The notes: generated by a model not told the origin, from the letters alone. Counted from the stretch's first letter, positions 34,029 to 43,294 are shown. The stretch is 64,000 bases of DNA from Bradyrhizobium huanghuaihaiense (GCF_007830635.1 NZ_VLLA01000023.1:1-64000); one strand, 5' to 3'. Program-made: numbers and translations.

Positions 34029-35297
34029 ATGAGCGCGGAGCCGATCCTTACGCCGATTCTTGCCGATGCGCCCTGGCTGACCGCCGGCGGGACCGCGCGC
34101 GTCCTGCAATTGCTCGGCACTGATGGCGAAGAGGCACGGGTGGTCGGCGGCGCCGTGCGCAACGCGCTGCTCGGCCTCGTGCCCGGCGACATCGACATCG
34201 CGACCACGGCGCTGCCGGAGGAGGTGATCCGCCGCGCCAAGGCCGCCGGCATCAAGAGCGTGCCGACCGGCATCGAGCACGGCACCATCACGCTCGTCAT
34301 CGACGGTCACCCTTACGAAGTGACGACGCTGCGCGAGGACACCGAGACCTTCGGCCGCAAGGCCAGGGTCGCGTTCGGCCGCGACTGGGTGAAGGACGCC
34401 GAGCGGCGCGACTTCACCATGAACGGCCTGTCGGTCGACGCACGGGGCGTGGTCTACGACTATGTCGGCGGCATCGCGGATGCGAAAGCGCGCCGCGTGC
34501 GCTTCATCGGCGATGCTGACCAGCGCATCGCCGAGGATTATCTGCGCATCCTGCGCTTCTTCCGCATCCATGCCGCCTTCGGGGCGGGCGAGCCCGACCG
34601 CGACGGCTATCTCGCCTGCATCCGCGGACGCGAGGGGCTAGCCAGGCTGTCGGCCGAGCGGTTACGGATGGAGATGCTGAAGCTGCTGGTCGCCGGCGGC
34701 GCCTCCGCGGCTGCGGTGGCCATGGCCGATGGCGGATTGCTGCAAACGCTGATCGGCGGCGTTGCCTATACCGGGCCGCTCACCGCGATGATCGCGATCG
34801 AGCGCGAGCTTGGCCTCACCCCCAGCGCCACGCGGCGCCTCGCCGCGCTGACGGTCGCCGTGACCGAGGACGCCAAGCGCGTCGCCGCGCGCCTGCGGCT
34901 CTCCAATGCCGAGGCCAAGGCGCTGGACTCGATGGGCCATCGCTGGTGGCGCTTCGCCGCCAAGGACGAGGCGAATGCGCGGCGGCTGCTCTACCGGCTC
35001 GGCCCTGAGCGCTATCACGATCGCGTGTTGCTCGGCTGGGCGCGCGCCGCCGGCGAGGTGCATTCGCCGCGCTGGCGCGCGCTCGCCGAGCTGCCGCAGC
35101 GCTGGACTGCGCCGAAATTCCCGCTGCGCGCCGCCGACTTCATCGCGCGCGGGTTGGCGGAAGGACCTGCGCTCGGACACGTGTTGACACTCGCCGAGGA
35201 CGCTTGGCTTGCGGCGGATTTTCCCCTAGAGGAAGCCGCGCTCGCCTCCATCGCCGATCAAGCTGCGGCACGCGTCAGCCGCGACGGGAAAACGTGA
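34029..35297 (+). CDS. cca: CCA tRNA nucleotidyltransferase
   Basis: The 422-residue enzyme adds or repairs the CCA end of tRNA. The class II head domain shows VVGGAVRNALLG, the catalytic DIDIATTA (Asp pair) and RRDFTMNGLSVD. Then come ADQRIAEDYLRILRFFRIHAAFG and the PolyA_pol RNA-binding helices (LSAERLRMEMLKLL). The start is ATG 34029 after GGGACG, rather than the longer frame from 33924. It overlaps the following gene by four bases (GTGA). Confidence 0.94.
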   Translation: MSAEPILTPILADAPWLTAGGTARVLQLLGTDGEEARVVGGAVRNALLGLVPGDIDIATTALPEEVIRRAKAAGIKSVPTGIEHGTITLVIDGHPYEVTTLREDTETFGRKARVAFGRDWVKDAERRDFTMNGLSVDARGVVYDYVGGIADAKARRVRFIGDADQRIAEDYLRILRFFRIHAAFGAGEPDRDGYLACIRGREGLARLSAERLRMEMLKLLVAGGASAAAVAMADGGLLQTLIGGVAYTGPLTAMIAIERELGLTPSATRRLAALTVAVTEDAKRVAARLRLSNAEAKALDSMGHRWWRFAAKDEANARRLLYRLGPERYHDRVLLGWARAAGEVHSPRWRALAELPQRWTAPKFPLRAADFIARGLAEGPALGHVLTLAEDAWLAADFPLEEAALASIADQAAARVSRDGKT

Positions 35298-36064
35298 CCA
35301 TCGTTTCAGGCTTCGCCGACATCTCGATCCTTCAGCTCCTGCTGGTCGCGTTGATGGCGTTGTTTGCTTCGATCATCGGTGGTCTCGCCGGCTACGGCAC
35401 CGGCGCCTTGATGCCGCTCGTGTTGGTGCCGCTGGTCGGCGCCGAGCCCGTGGTGCCGATCATCGCGATCTCCGCGATGCTGACCAATGCGAGTCGTGCC
35501 GTCGCCTATCTGCGCTATGCCGATCGCCGCCGCGCGCTGATCGTGCTGGCCTGTGCGGCGCTGACGACCGCGCTCGGCGCCTACGGTTACACGCGCCTCA
35601 CCAATGCCGGCGCAGCCCTCGTGATCGGCACCATGCTGATGCTGAGCGTGCCGCTGCGCCGCGTGCTGCGACGGCGCGAGGTCAAGATCGGCGACACCGG
35701 CCTTGCCGCCGGCTCGGTCGGCTACGGCGTGCTGGTCGGCGGCACCTCCGGCTCCGGCGTAATCCTGCTCTCGCTCCTGATGGCCGCGGGCCTCGAGGGC
35801 GCCGCCGTGATCGCGACCGACGCGATGATCTCGCTCGGCACCGGCCTCATCAAGATCTCGGTGTTCGGCCTCGCCGGCGCCGTCACCGCGCAGGTGCTCG
35901 CCTTCGCGCTGCTGATCGGAGCGATCGCGATCCCCGGCGCGTTTCTCGCAAAGGCGTTCGTGGAGCGGATGCCGCTGCACATCCACACTGCCATTCTCGA
36001 CGTCGCCGTGATCACGGGCGGGCTGGTGATGATCTCGGCGGCGGCAAAGCAGCTGATCGGATAG
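35294..36064 (+). CDS. TauE/SafE-family membrane transporter
   Basis: The protein has 256 residues from GTG 35294, overlapping the cca stop. About eight membrane segments are arranged as two repeats, each starting with the Gly-rich family motif: IIGGLAGYGTGALMPLVLVPL near residue 25 and GVLVGGTSGSGVILLSLLM near 145. Members export sulfite, sulfoacetate or related organic anions. The substrate is not predictable here. It is the last gene of the run that starts at 32467. Confidence 0.88.
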   Translation: MTIVSGFADISILQLLLVALMALFASIIGGLAGYGTGALMPLVLVPLVGAEPVVPIIAISAMLTNASRAVAYLRYADRRRALIVLACAALTTALGAYGYTRLTNAGAALVIGTMLMLSVPLRRVLRRREVKIGDTGLAAGSVGYGVLVGGTSGSGVILLSLLMAAGLEGAAVIATDAMISLGTGLIKISVFGLAGAVTAQVLAFALLIGAIAIPGAFLAKAFVERMPLHIHTAILDVAVITGGLVMISAAAKQLIG

Positions 36065-36129
36065 CGAGGATCGAAGCCTGTCGGGCGTGTACGCACAGAC
36101 GTCGGCTTTCGATTCCCAGCCGGGACGCG

Positions 36130-36609
36130 TCAGCAGCCCCGGCACACGCCCTTCAGCCGGTTACGAAGACTGATCTCATCTCGTAGGAGGTCACAACTTC
36201 GCTTAAAGTCTTGCTCTGTAACATCAGGCGGCCTTGCGAAGACAAGCACGACTGCCAAGCTCAGGTCACTGTCGGGAAGTTCGGGAGGCGCGGGAGGAAA
36301 TGGTTGAGCGCTAATCACCGCGGCCAAAGCTGCAGCATCAATTGAAGCGACCCCTGACCCGCTCAGGAGCCTGCTGGAAATCACTTTGCCGGAACGATCA
36401 AGAGCGAAGCCCAATTTCGGTTCACCGCTCCGACCGCACGCCTCTGCCGGAAATCGCGCATGGGACTTCAGTTGGAGATGAACTTTTTGCTTCCACGCGC
36501 TTATCGCGTCCGACTGTCCCCAACAGGGCGGGCTAACGATCGCCAGAAGCAAGAGCCAAGGCCCCAATTTTTTCGTCAATCGACCACGCACCAAAAAGCC
36601 CCGTCCCAA
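36130..36609 (-). CDS. Exported TonB C-terminal domain protein
   Basis: Up to 159 residues. Start codons are all non-ATG: TTG 36609, GTG 36591 or TTG 36579; the last gives a compact signal peptide (KKLGPWLLLLAIVSPPCWGQ). The middle holds a TonB_C-like domain (ARFPAEACGRSGEPKLGFALDRSGKVISSRLLSGSGVASIDAAAL). There is no long Pro-rich spacer and no ExbBD-type membrane region, so it is more likely periplasmic than an energy transducer. Codon use is less GC-rich than its left neighbours. Confidence 0.75.
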   Translation of the reverse strand: MGRGFLVRGRLTKKLGPWLLLLAIVSPPCWGQSDAISAWKQKVHLQLKSHARFPAEACGRSGEPKLGFALDRSGKVISSRLLSGSGVASIDAAALAAVISAQPFPPAPPELPDSDLSLAVVLVFARPPDVTEQDFKRSCDLLRDEISLRNRLKGVCRGC

Positions 36610-36955
36610 ACGACAAACTTCATATCACAACTGTTGGTCGGTGTCGCCTTCCGGCCTATACCCGAGCAGCATCGTCAGCCGAACGCGACTATTGGGCGAT
36701 CGATTTGCGCATTGAATCTGGTTAACTTACGCAAATACTGGCGCCTGAAGAACATGAAGAGCATCGACGGCCTGCCGACCGAGTTTGCTCCCGACAGCAT
36801 GGTTCCGCCTGGCTGACAGGCCGGGGATTGCGTGCCATGCCGGAGCGGGCTGGCCTTGCGGGCGATAGCAGCTCGGCGGCTATTATTGTCGGGCTTCCAA
36901 GTCTCCCGCCCGAGGTTTACGCTGCTGTCGTCAGTCCAAACCAGCAGGGGCAGCG
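36610..36955. other. Gap without a recognised gene
   Basis: This 346-base stretch is more AT-rich than the region to its left. I see no recognised gene, repeat or clear promoter. The last bases carry AGGGGC, the probable ribosome site for the GTG start of the cyclase gene at 36956. Confidence 0.6.
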
Positions 36956-38701
36956 GTGGTCACGGCGCGCGTTGAGAGGCGGTTGGCGGCGGTGTTGGCG
37001 GCGGACGTTGCCGGCTATTCGCGGCTAATGGGCGCTGACGAAGTCGGCACGCTCGAAGCCCTCAAGGCCATCCGCCGCGAAATCGTCGATCCAGCCATTG
37101 CGGAGCACAAGGGCAGGATCGTCAAGACGACTGGCGACGGCCTCCTGGTCGAATTCGCCAGCGCTGTCGACGCGGTGACTTGCGCCGTGGCTGTTCAAGA
37201 GAAGATGGCTGGCCGCGAAGCACAGATTGCCTTTCGCATCGGCATCAACATCGGCGACATCATCAGCGACGAAAACGACATCTTTGGTGATGGCGTGAAT
37301 GTCGCCGCGCGCGTCGAGAACGAGTGCTCGCCGGGTGGCGTGTGTTTGTCCGGAAGTGCGTTCGAGCAAGTCAGGGGAAAAACGAAATTCGAGTTCGACG
37401 ATCTCGGTGAACGATCACTGAAGAACATTGACCGGACGGTTCGACTGTATGGCGTCAAACTTGGCAACGCGCCGAAGGCCACGATTGCGGACAGCAATCG
37501 ACCGCTGCCGCTGCCGGAGAAAGCCTCGATCGCAGTTCTGCCGTTTCAGAACATGTCCGGTGACCCCGAGCAGGAGTATTTCGCCGACGGCATGGTGGAA
37601 GACATCATCACCGCGCTGTCCCGTTTCAAATGGCTGTTCGTGATCGCCCGCAACTCGACCTTCACGTACAAGGGGCGGTCCGTCGACATCCGGCAGGTTG
37701 GGCGCGAACTGGGTGTTCGTTACGTGCTGGAGGGCAGCGTGCGACGGGCAAACGATCGAGTGCGAATCACTGCGCAGCTCATTGACGCCGAGACCAGGGC
37801 CCATATCTGGGCGGATCGCTACGATCGCGCCGTCGACGACATCTTTGCCTTGCAGGATGAGATTACCGTGAGCACGGTCGCCGCGATCGAGCCCAGCCTG
37901 CGTCAAGCCGAAATCGAACGGGCGAAGCGCAAGCGCCCTGACAGCCTCGACGCCTACGACCTTGTGCTCCGTGCGACGCCTCTGGTGGATACCGGGATGC
38001 CGGAGGGCGCGTCGCAGGCCGTGCCACTCCTCGCGCGCGCACTTGAACTCGAGCCGAACTACGCGCTAGCGCACGGACAGACAGCGTTTTGCAATGAAAT
38101 CCTGTATCTCCGAGCGGGCAGGCGTGAAGAAAATCGCGCAGCTGCGATACAGCACGCGCACACTGCAGTGGCACTCGGCCCCGACGATGCCCCGGCACTT
38201 GTCTACGCCGCGATCGCTATCGGTCTTGTCGAGCACAACCGCATGCTGGCTCTCGAAACGTTCGAGGCTGCGCTTGCAATCTCCCCATCAGCTGCCTGGG
38301 CATATTCCTGGGGTGCGTTGATCTTGGGCTGGGGAGGCGAAGCCGAGCGTGCCATCGAATGGGGCGAGCGAGGTATCCGGCTTAGTCCGCTCGATCCGTG
38401 GATTACGGCGGCGCTGCATGGCATCTGCATGGGCCATTTTCTTCGCGGGCGCTATGAAGAAGCTGCGGCGGCGGCACAACGGGCCATTCGGAGCAAGCCA
38501 GGTTTCAGCGTCTCGCACATGTTTCTGGCGGCAGCGCTTGCCAAACTCGGACGAATGCAGGATGCGAATGCGGCCGCCGAACGCGTCATGCAGCTTCAAC
38601 CCAATTTCAGCAGCAATGGTCAGTGCTCCGCCATCGGTTGCGTCCCGGTGCTTGCAGCGCCTCTTATCGAAGCAATGCGCGCTTCAGGTCTTCCGGACTG
38701 A
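36956..38701 (+). CDS. Class III adenylate/guanylate cyclase with TolB-like and TPR regions
   Basis: The protein has 581 residues from GTG 36956. The cyclase homology domain (about 5-170) keeps the metal Asp residues (AADVAGYSRLM, TTGDGLLVEF), the purine-specifying Lys (GRIVKTTGDG) and the transition-state Asn/Arg (GDGVNVAARVE), so it should be active. A TolB/FlgO-like domain follows (SIAVLPFQNMSGDPEQEYFADG, about 188-310), then TPR helices to the end. This architecture is common and multi-copy in Bradyrhizobium. The signal sensed is unknown. No membrane segment is seen. Confidence 0.92.
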   Translation: MVTARVERRLAAVLAADVAGYSRLMGADEVGTLEALKAIRREIVDPAIAEHKGRIVKTTGDGLLVEFASAVDAVTCAVAVQEKMAGREAQIAFRIGINIGDIISDENDIFGDGVNVAARVENECSPGGVCLSGSAFEQVRGKTKFEFDDLGERSLKNIDRTVRLYGVKLGNAPKATIADSNRPLPLPEKASIAVLPFQNMSGDPEQEYFADGMVEDIITALSRFKWLFVIARNSTFTYKGRSVDIRQVGRELGVRYVLEGSVRRANDRVRITAQLIDAETRAHIWADRYDRAVDDIFALQDEITVSTVAAIEPSLRQAEIERAKRKRPDSLDAYDLVLRATPLVDTGMPEGASQAVPLLARALELEPNYALAHGQTAFCNEILYLRAGRREENRAAAIQHAHTAVALGPDDAPALVYAAIAIGLVEHNRMLALETFEAALAISPSAAWAYSWGALILGWGGEAERAIEWGERGIRLSPLDPWITAALHGICMGHFLRGRYEEAAAAAQRAIRSKPGFSVSHMFLAAALAKLGRMQDANAAAERVMQLQPNFSSNGQCSAIGCVPVLAAPLIEAMRASGLPD

Positions 38702-38894
38702 TCGGGATCGGCCACCGAACGAGCTGACCTCGCGGGCAGCCTGTTCCTCGTCGAACAGGCGCGAACGGCGATAACGGTGTCGCATTTTGGTGACAGTCAG
38801 CTTCGCTAAAGCATCGGCGTGGCCACCCCGCCTTGGACAGCGGGGAATATGCGTGTAGCTTTCTCTTGGGAACCCTGCCGCGGAGTTGGGGGCA

Positions 38895-39836
38895 ATGAAA
38901 GCCTTGCAGGCCGCCTGCATCGTGGGTGTCATTGCATTCACGGGGATGATTCATCGCGCCGTAGCGGAGATCTCTGCCGCACCCGGAGCGTCGCCTGGAG
39001 CAACGCGCGGGCCGGTCTCCGGGGCGGCTTCTGCCCGGTCACTGGTTGCCCAAGCCAAAATCGATGACGATTCCAGCGCGACGAAAGCGAACGCAGTGGA
39101 CCACATTGATGCTGCGCAGCCGGTCCCGGCAATGCGCGATGCATTGGATGTTGCGTCCAGCCCCGCGCCGGTGAGCCAGGATTTCCGGTATCTGATCTAT
39201 TACATTTGGTCAGAATATCCGCCCGCAGAGAAGCCGGCCGATATCGTGTTGAGGTCGCTCAAGGACACCCTGGTCGGAACGCCGATCGAGGAGATCAAGC
39301 GCGCGTCCGATGCGTTCGGTCTCGATTTCAATTTCATGAAAGCGGTCGCGAAGGTCGAGTCCGGGTTCGATCCCAAGCAACGCACCGGGTCGTATATCGG
39401 CCTGTTCCAACTGAGTGAATATGAGTTCAACAAGTTCGGCTCGGGGCAGATTCGCAGTCCCCGCGACAATGCCGTAGCGGCGGCCTACAAGGTCATTACC
39501 GAAGGCGTGCTGTTCGAGTGGGTGACGCACCAGAAGCCGACCTTGAGCGATCTCTACCTGATCCATCAACAGGGCTGGGAAGGCGCCGCCGAGCACATCA
39601 GCCAACCTGATCGCATCGCCTGGAAATCAATGTGTGCCACCGGCGAGGGCAAGGAAAAAGGCGAGAAATGGTGCAAACGTGCGATCTGGCGGAACACTCT
39701 TCCGGCCGTCAAGCAGGCATGGAAATCGGTCGACAAGCTGACATCCGGAGCGTTCGTCGGCATGTGGCGCGCGCGGATTGCTGAACTCTATTCGAAATAT
39801 ATGGCTACAGCCGCCGCCGAAGGGCCGAAGCAGTAA
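38895..39836 (+). CDS. Exported transglycosylase (SLT-type) protein
   Basis: The protein has 313 residues from ATG 38895 after TTGGGGG, with a signal peptide (about 1-24). A low-complexity stretch lies to residue 90. The SLT-like domain has the catalytic Glu in AVAKVESGFDP (about 152-162), then GSYIGLFQLSEYEFNKFG and an Asn-rich DNAVAAAYKVI. The YLIHQQGWEGAA motif closes the fold. It should cut peptidoglycan in the periplasm. It lies between the cyclase and the DapD-like gene, both in the same direction. Confidence 0.85.
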   Translation: MKALQAACIVGVIAFTGMIHRAVAEISAAPGASPGATRGPVSGAASARSLVAQAKIDDDSSATKANAVDHIDAAQPVPAMRDALDVASSPAPVSQDFRYLIYYIWSEYPPAEKPADIVLRSLKDTLVGTPIEEIKRASDAFGLDFNFMKAVAKVESGFDPKQRTGSYIGLFQLSEYEFNKFGSGQIRSPRDNAVAAAYKVITEGVLFEWVTHQKPTLSDLYLIHQQGWEGAAEHISQPDRIAWKSMCATGEGKEKGEKWCKRAIWRNTLPAVKQAWKSVDKLTSGAFVGMWRARIAELYSKYMATAAAEGPKQ

Positions 39837-39878
39837 CTTTCGTTGAGTGGTCGGCTGCAGACAGTGTGAGCAATTCAA

Positions 39879-40850
39879 ATGACGATGGAGCTGAGAGGCG
39901 CGAGAGGCGAGGGATTTGCGACGATTGCCGCTGACGGTCGCGTGTTGGATTCCTGGTTTCTTCAGCTGAGCCTGGTCGAGGAGGCCGGCAAGGCGGCAAC
40001 GGTACGGCTGACGACGGACGAGATCATTGGATCGTTGGGTGAGCCGGCGGACGGATATGCGCGACACGACGACATTCGCAATGTCGACATCGTTCCAATC
40101 CGCACAGAGATTGACTCTCTCGCGTCTGCGCCGACTGATGTCCACGACGCGTATCTTCGACTCCATCTCCTGAGCCACCGGCTCGTCCAGCCCAATTGCC
40201 TGAACCTTGACGGAATTTTCGGTCTGTTACCCAACGTTGCCTGGACGACCCTGGGTCCCTGCGAATGCTGTCGTGTGCCGGAAGCGCAAATGGTCGCGCG
40301 AAAGCGGGCCCTCGCGTTCGAGGTGACGGGCGTGGATAAGTTTCCGCGCATGACTGACTATGTGACGCCTGCGGATGTGCGAATTGCGGATGCGGATCGC
40401 GTCAGGCTCGGAGCCTATTTAGCGCCGGGCACGACCGTCATGCATGAAGGCTTTTGCAATTTTAACGCAGGTACGCTCGGTCCCTGCATGGTCGAAGGTC
40501 GGATCAGCGCCGGTGTGGTCGTGGGACGTGGCAGCGACGTTGGTGGCGGGGCCTCGATCATGGGCACGCTATCAGGAGGAGGCAAAGAGAGGATTACGGT
40601 TGGTGAGCGCTGCCTGATCGGAGCCAACGCCGGTATCGGCATTTCACTGGGTGACGATTGTGTCGTCGAAGCGGGCTGTTACGTCACGGCAGGCGCGCGC
40701 ATCCTTTTGGAGGACGGCCGAGTGCTGAAAGCCAAGGAACTTTCCGGGCAAAAGGGTCTTCTTTTTCGCCGCAACTCCCAGAGCGGCGCTCTTGAGGCAA
40801 CCAGACGCACATCCAATTGGGACGGCCTCAACTCGCAACTTCACGGCTAG
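39879..40850 (+). CDS. dapD: DapD-like tetrahydrodipicolinate N-succinyltransferase, actinobacterial/pseudomonad type
   Basis: The protein has 323 residues. An N-terminal domain (DapD_N-like, to about 130) is followed by a left-handed beta-helix with hexapeptide turns (RIADADRVRLGAYLAPGTTVMHEGFCNFNAG, then GASIMGTLSGGGKERITVGERCLIGANAGIGISLGDDCVVEAGCYV). That layout matches the long DapD type and not the ~280-residue E. coli type usual in alphaproteobacteria. It transfers succinyl to tetrahydrodipicolinate in lysine/meso-DAP synthesis. No other lysine gene lies nearby. A house copy elsewhere is likely, so this may be a second, acquired enzyme. Confidence 0.82.
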   Translation: MTMELRGARGEGFATIAADGRVLDSWFLQLSLVEEAGKAATVRLTTDEIIGSLGEPADGYARHDDIRNVDIVPIRTEIDSLASAPTDVHDAYLRLHLLSHRLVQPNCLNLDGIFGLLPNVAWTTLGPCECCRVPEAQMVARKRALAFEVTGVDKFPRMTDYVTPADVRIADADRVRLGAYLAPGTTVMHEGFCNFNAGTLGPCMVEGRISAGVVVGRGSDVGGGASIMGTLSGGGKERITVGERCLIGANAGIGISLGDDCVVEAGCYVTAGARILLEDGRVLKAKELSGQKGLLFRRNSQSGALEATRRTSNWDGLNSQLHG

Positions 40851-41040
40851 GCAGCGCCAGCGTCGGCGCCTGCCGAGTTTGAAGCGGCGGGCCGATTGAG
40901 TGCGCCGTCACGCTGCGTCACACCGCCGCTTGCGACCCAACTCGGACATCGTTTGCCGGGAGTTTGAACGCTTGCACGACACAATTAGGAACTGAAGCGG
41001 GACCAGCCTGTTGGTTCGATCAGCCAAGCGGAGTCTCGCA

Positions 41041-41298
41041 ATGCGGATCATTCTGATAACGGCGGTTGGCTGGGCGTTGTCGTGCGGATTTGCGACGGCA
41101 CAGACCGATCCCAAGGACATGACAACTGGACGCTCGGCACCTGAAGAAAAAGGTCAATTGCAGCCACAAGGTTGGACCGGACCGCTCGACACGAAGTCGG
41201 GTGGCGCGCCGCCGGAAAGCCCGCAAGGTCAAAGCCCACCGGGAATGCAGGCAGCGCCGGACGGATCAACCAAAGTGGTGACCGAGCCACGGAAGTAA
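41041..41298 (+). CDS. Small exported Pro/Gly-rich protein
   Basis: The protein has 85 residues from ATG 41041. A signal peptide (MRIILITAVGWALSCGFATAQ) is followed by about 64 polar residues rich in Pro, Gly, Gln and Lys with no fold I recognise. The Cys in the signal is not in a lipobox. It should be periplasmic. The frame upstream to 41011 has no good ribosome site. No function is suggested by the neighbours. Confidence 0.65.
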   Translation: MRIILITAVGWALSCGFATAQTDPKDMTTGRSAPEEKGQLQPQGWTGPLDTKSGGAPPESPQGQSPPGMQAAPDGSTKVVTEPRK

Positions 41299-41387
41299 GT
41301 CTGACTTGATTTGTCGTTGGGAGGTCGGCTTCGCCCGCGATGAGCCGACCCGTAACGTCTGCCTGTGGCCCGAGGCTGCCTAGCTCG

Positions 41388-41423
41388 GTGCTCGTCCAAG
41401 TGCTCATCCAAGTGCTCATCCAA
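41388..41423. repeat. Three 12-bp tandem units (GTGCTCATCCAA)
   Basis: GTGCTCGTCCAA at 41388 is followed by GTGCTCATCCAA at 41400 and 41412, and then GTGC. It is in the 258-base gap before the 60-residue ORF. No reading frame crossing it looks real, so it is probably a slippage array. Confidence 0.8.
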
Positions 41424-41556
41424 GTGCGGCTGCCAAGTGTCGAGCAGAAGTGGCCGGCAAGGATCCGCGCCGGGTGCTGATGTATCTTGCAGTCGTTGAT
41501 CTATCGCAATGGTCCCCTCGCGCCGGGACGGACGGTCGGGCCCCAGGGAGCTTGCG

Positions 41557-41739
41557 ATGAACACGGATTACATGGCGGAAGCCGCCCGGCATCGGCACGT
41601 AGCCGAGGAGTACCGAACGATGGCGTCATGCACCTCGGATGAGGGACTGCGTAAGGTCTACCTTAGGCTTGCAGACGATTACGATTCGCTCGCCACGAAC
41701 GAAGATAGGGTCGCCTGCAATCGCAGGCTCGCAAACTAG
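41557..41739 (+). CDS. Small hypothetical soluble protein
   Basis: The protein has 60 residues from ATG 41557 (MNTDYMAEAARHRH). It is predicted as two helices with a polar, charged sequence including EEYRTMASC and LRLADDYDSLATNE. The pattern of AxxHRxxAEExR followed by LRxxYLxLADxYDxLA resembles small proteins often found in Bradyrhizobium accessory DNA. GGGAGCTTGCG upstream can serve as ribosome site. No function is known. Confidence 0.7.
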   Translation: MNTDYMAEAARHRHVAEEYRTMASCTSDEGLRKVYLRLADDYDSLATNEDRVACNRRLAN

Positions 41740-41889
41740 AGGCCGAGTGGTTGGCGATCTTCAGTCGTATCGATGTTGGGATTCTGGCCCATCTGCGAAG
41801 TCGCGAGATAAGTCATTTAGGTCCGCTTGGCAGGGCCAAAGCGCGGCGCGATTTGGATGAATCGTCATCGCGCTTTGGATGTTGTTGAC

Positions 41890-41934
41890 GCATGATCCTC
41901 CCGGAAAACCGCTTCCCGCTTTTCCGGATCATGC
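41890..41934. repeat. Palindromic repeat, family I (inverted copy)
   Basis: Arms GCATGATC and GATCATGC with inner CGGAAAAC and TTTTCCGG. Its reverse complement lines up with the copy at 3884-3928. It lies 8 bases beyond the stop of the minus-strand gene at 41942. Confidence 0.82.
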
Positions 41935-41941
41935 TTGAGCG

Positions 41942-42502
41942 CTAGCGCTTTGACCGCTTGAGATCGGCGACTTGAAACTTGTTGCCGGCGGAGAGGCTGC
42001 TGCAGAGCCAGTAGGCTCTGTTGCGGTAGTCTCCCAGGAACACCTTGGTCTCGACGCAATCCACGTAGTTCTTGTGAGTGATGGTGTCTGTGCAGGTCGG
42101 CGAGAAAGGTGCATCTGTTTGTCCGCCGCCCGACTCGCTGCACCCGACCCAGGGATCCTTGCCGTGTCTGAAGCTTGTTTGACAGCCACCGTTACAACTG
42201 CTGGCGCGCTTCTCCAGCGCGGCAATCCTCGCCAATGGTGAACCCGGTGCTGGCGATGGCGTTCTACCGGATGACGGTTGAGCGGTTGCCGATCGTATGT
42301 GGCGGGTTGACGATGTCGGGCGAGATGCCCCGGTGTTGACCGCCTGCTTCGGCCTTGCCGCCTGCTTCGGCGCATCGACCGTGACGGAGGGAACCTGAGT
42401 GGGGGAGCTTGTTGCGGTTTGCGACACCGCAGGGCCGCACAGCAAGACCGTTGACAAGAAAGCGAAGGCTGAAGGCGCGACAAATCCTGGCGACAATCTC
42501 AT
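41942..42502 (-). CDS. Exported Cys-rich hypothetical protein
   Basis: The protein has 186 residues from ATG 42500-42502, with GAAAGGAC as ribosome site; the frame extends 17 codons upstream. The signal peptide ends LLCGPAVSQ. A Ser/Pro/Thr-rich linker runs to about 100. Residues 100-186 carry six Cys (CNGGC, GCSES, TCTD, DCVE, LCSS) in a pattern that could form disulphides in the periplasm. I do not recognise a family. Confidence 0.7.
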   Translation of the reverse strand: MRLSPGFVAPSAFAFLSTVLLCGPAVSQTATSSPTQVPSVTVDAPKQAARPKQAVNTGASRPTSSTRHIRSATAQPSSGRTPSPAPGSPLARIAALEKRASSCNGGCQTSFRHGKDPWVGCSESGGGQTDAPFSPTCTDTITHKNYVDCVETKVFLGDYRNRAYWLCSSLSAGNKFQVADLKRSKR

Positions 42503-42700
42503 GATATGTCCTTTCGGGGACGGACATTCCGTCCCAATGCCGGCACGCCGCAAAATGCTAGCCGAAACTTCCGAATCTGACTACCGGGGGTTGAAACGAT
42601 TTCTGCGGATGACTGCCATGCGCATGCGGCCGAGGAGAATGCGGACGATGCGCCCGGAGCGGTTGCCATGTCGGCTGCCGGCTCTTCCGTGACATACAGT

Positions 42701-42742
42701 GATGTCCGCTATAGCGCTGTCATCGGCGGAGCAGCGGACATC
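42701..42742. repeat. Perfect 10-bp inverted repeat, GATGTCCGCT/AGCGGACATC
   Basis: Arms at 42701-42710 and 42733-42742 are fully complementary with a 22-base spacer. It lies in the 294-base gap between the Cys-rich and DUF2158 genes, both on the minus strand. There is no T-run, so it is not a clear terminator. Operator or mobile-element scar are possibilities only. Confidence 0.55.
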
Positions 42743-42796
42743 ATGGGCGCCGGAGCGGAACGCTCCGATCTGACGAGGGGGCGGTCCTAGAGGCGC

Positions 42797-43006
42797 CTAC
42801 TCCTCGTCTTCGTCCTCGTCGTCATCCTCGTCTTCGTCGTCCTCTTCTTCCACCTGCACGAGCGCGGCCAGCGGCAGCGTCTCGCGGAAGAGATCGCCTT
42901 CCATGCCCATCCAGAGGCAGAGCACCTCGTCCTCCTTCACCTCCGCAACCGTCAGCGGCTGGCCGCCGGATTTCAGCATCACGACATCGCCGGCTTTCAA
43001 GTCCAT
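42797..43006 (-). CDS. DUF2158 (YodC-like) small protein with acidic tail
   Basis: The protein has 69 residues. Residues 3-48 follow the YodC/DUF2158 pattern (LKAGDVVMLKSGGQPLTV, CLWMGMEGDLFRETLP). The last 15-20 residues are only Asp and Glu. It is predicted to be a small SH3-like beta barrel. The acidic tail could mimic nucleic acid or help solubility. The start ATG follows AAAGGACAATCC. Function is unknown. Confidence 0.82.
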   Translation of the reverse strand: MDLKAGDVVMLKSGGQPLTVAEVKEDEVLCLWMGMEGDLFRETLPLAALVQVEEEDDEDEDDDEDEDEE

Positions 43007-43294
43007 GGATTGTCCTTTCGGGTTGATCGACCGGACAGGAGGCTAGCAGGCGGTCATGACACGGGGAAAACGGACGGGGCGGCGATGGCCAGCGCGGTCT
43101 ATGTGCGGACCGCTCGAATGAGGGGAGAGGGCTCACATGGGAAGCTTCTTCATCGCACGCATCCCGACGATGGCATTATGCCCCTGTTTTGCCCGACGGG
43201 TCAAACGCGATTCGTAAAATCCGTAAACCCTTGATCTTGCAGCAGCCCGCTACTGTGCATGGGGTTGTTTTCGCAGTTTTGTTCGCGAGCCCCG

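Noticed and set aside
36460..36816. Possible plus-strand gene before the cyclase
   Set aside because: It overlaps the TonB-C gene on the other strand, has no ribosome site and shows no family features.
41388..41423. 12-bp tandem units considered as a CRISPR or regulatory array
   Set aside because: The units abut with no spacers, and there are only three. It looks like a slippage array.
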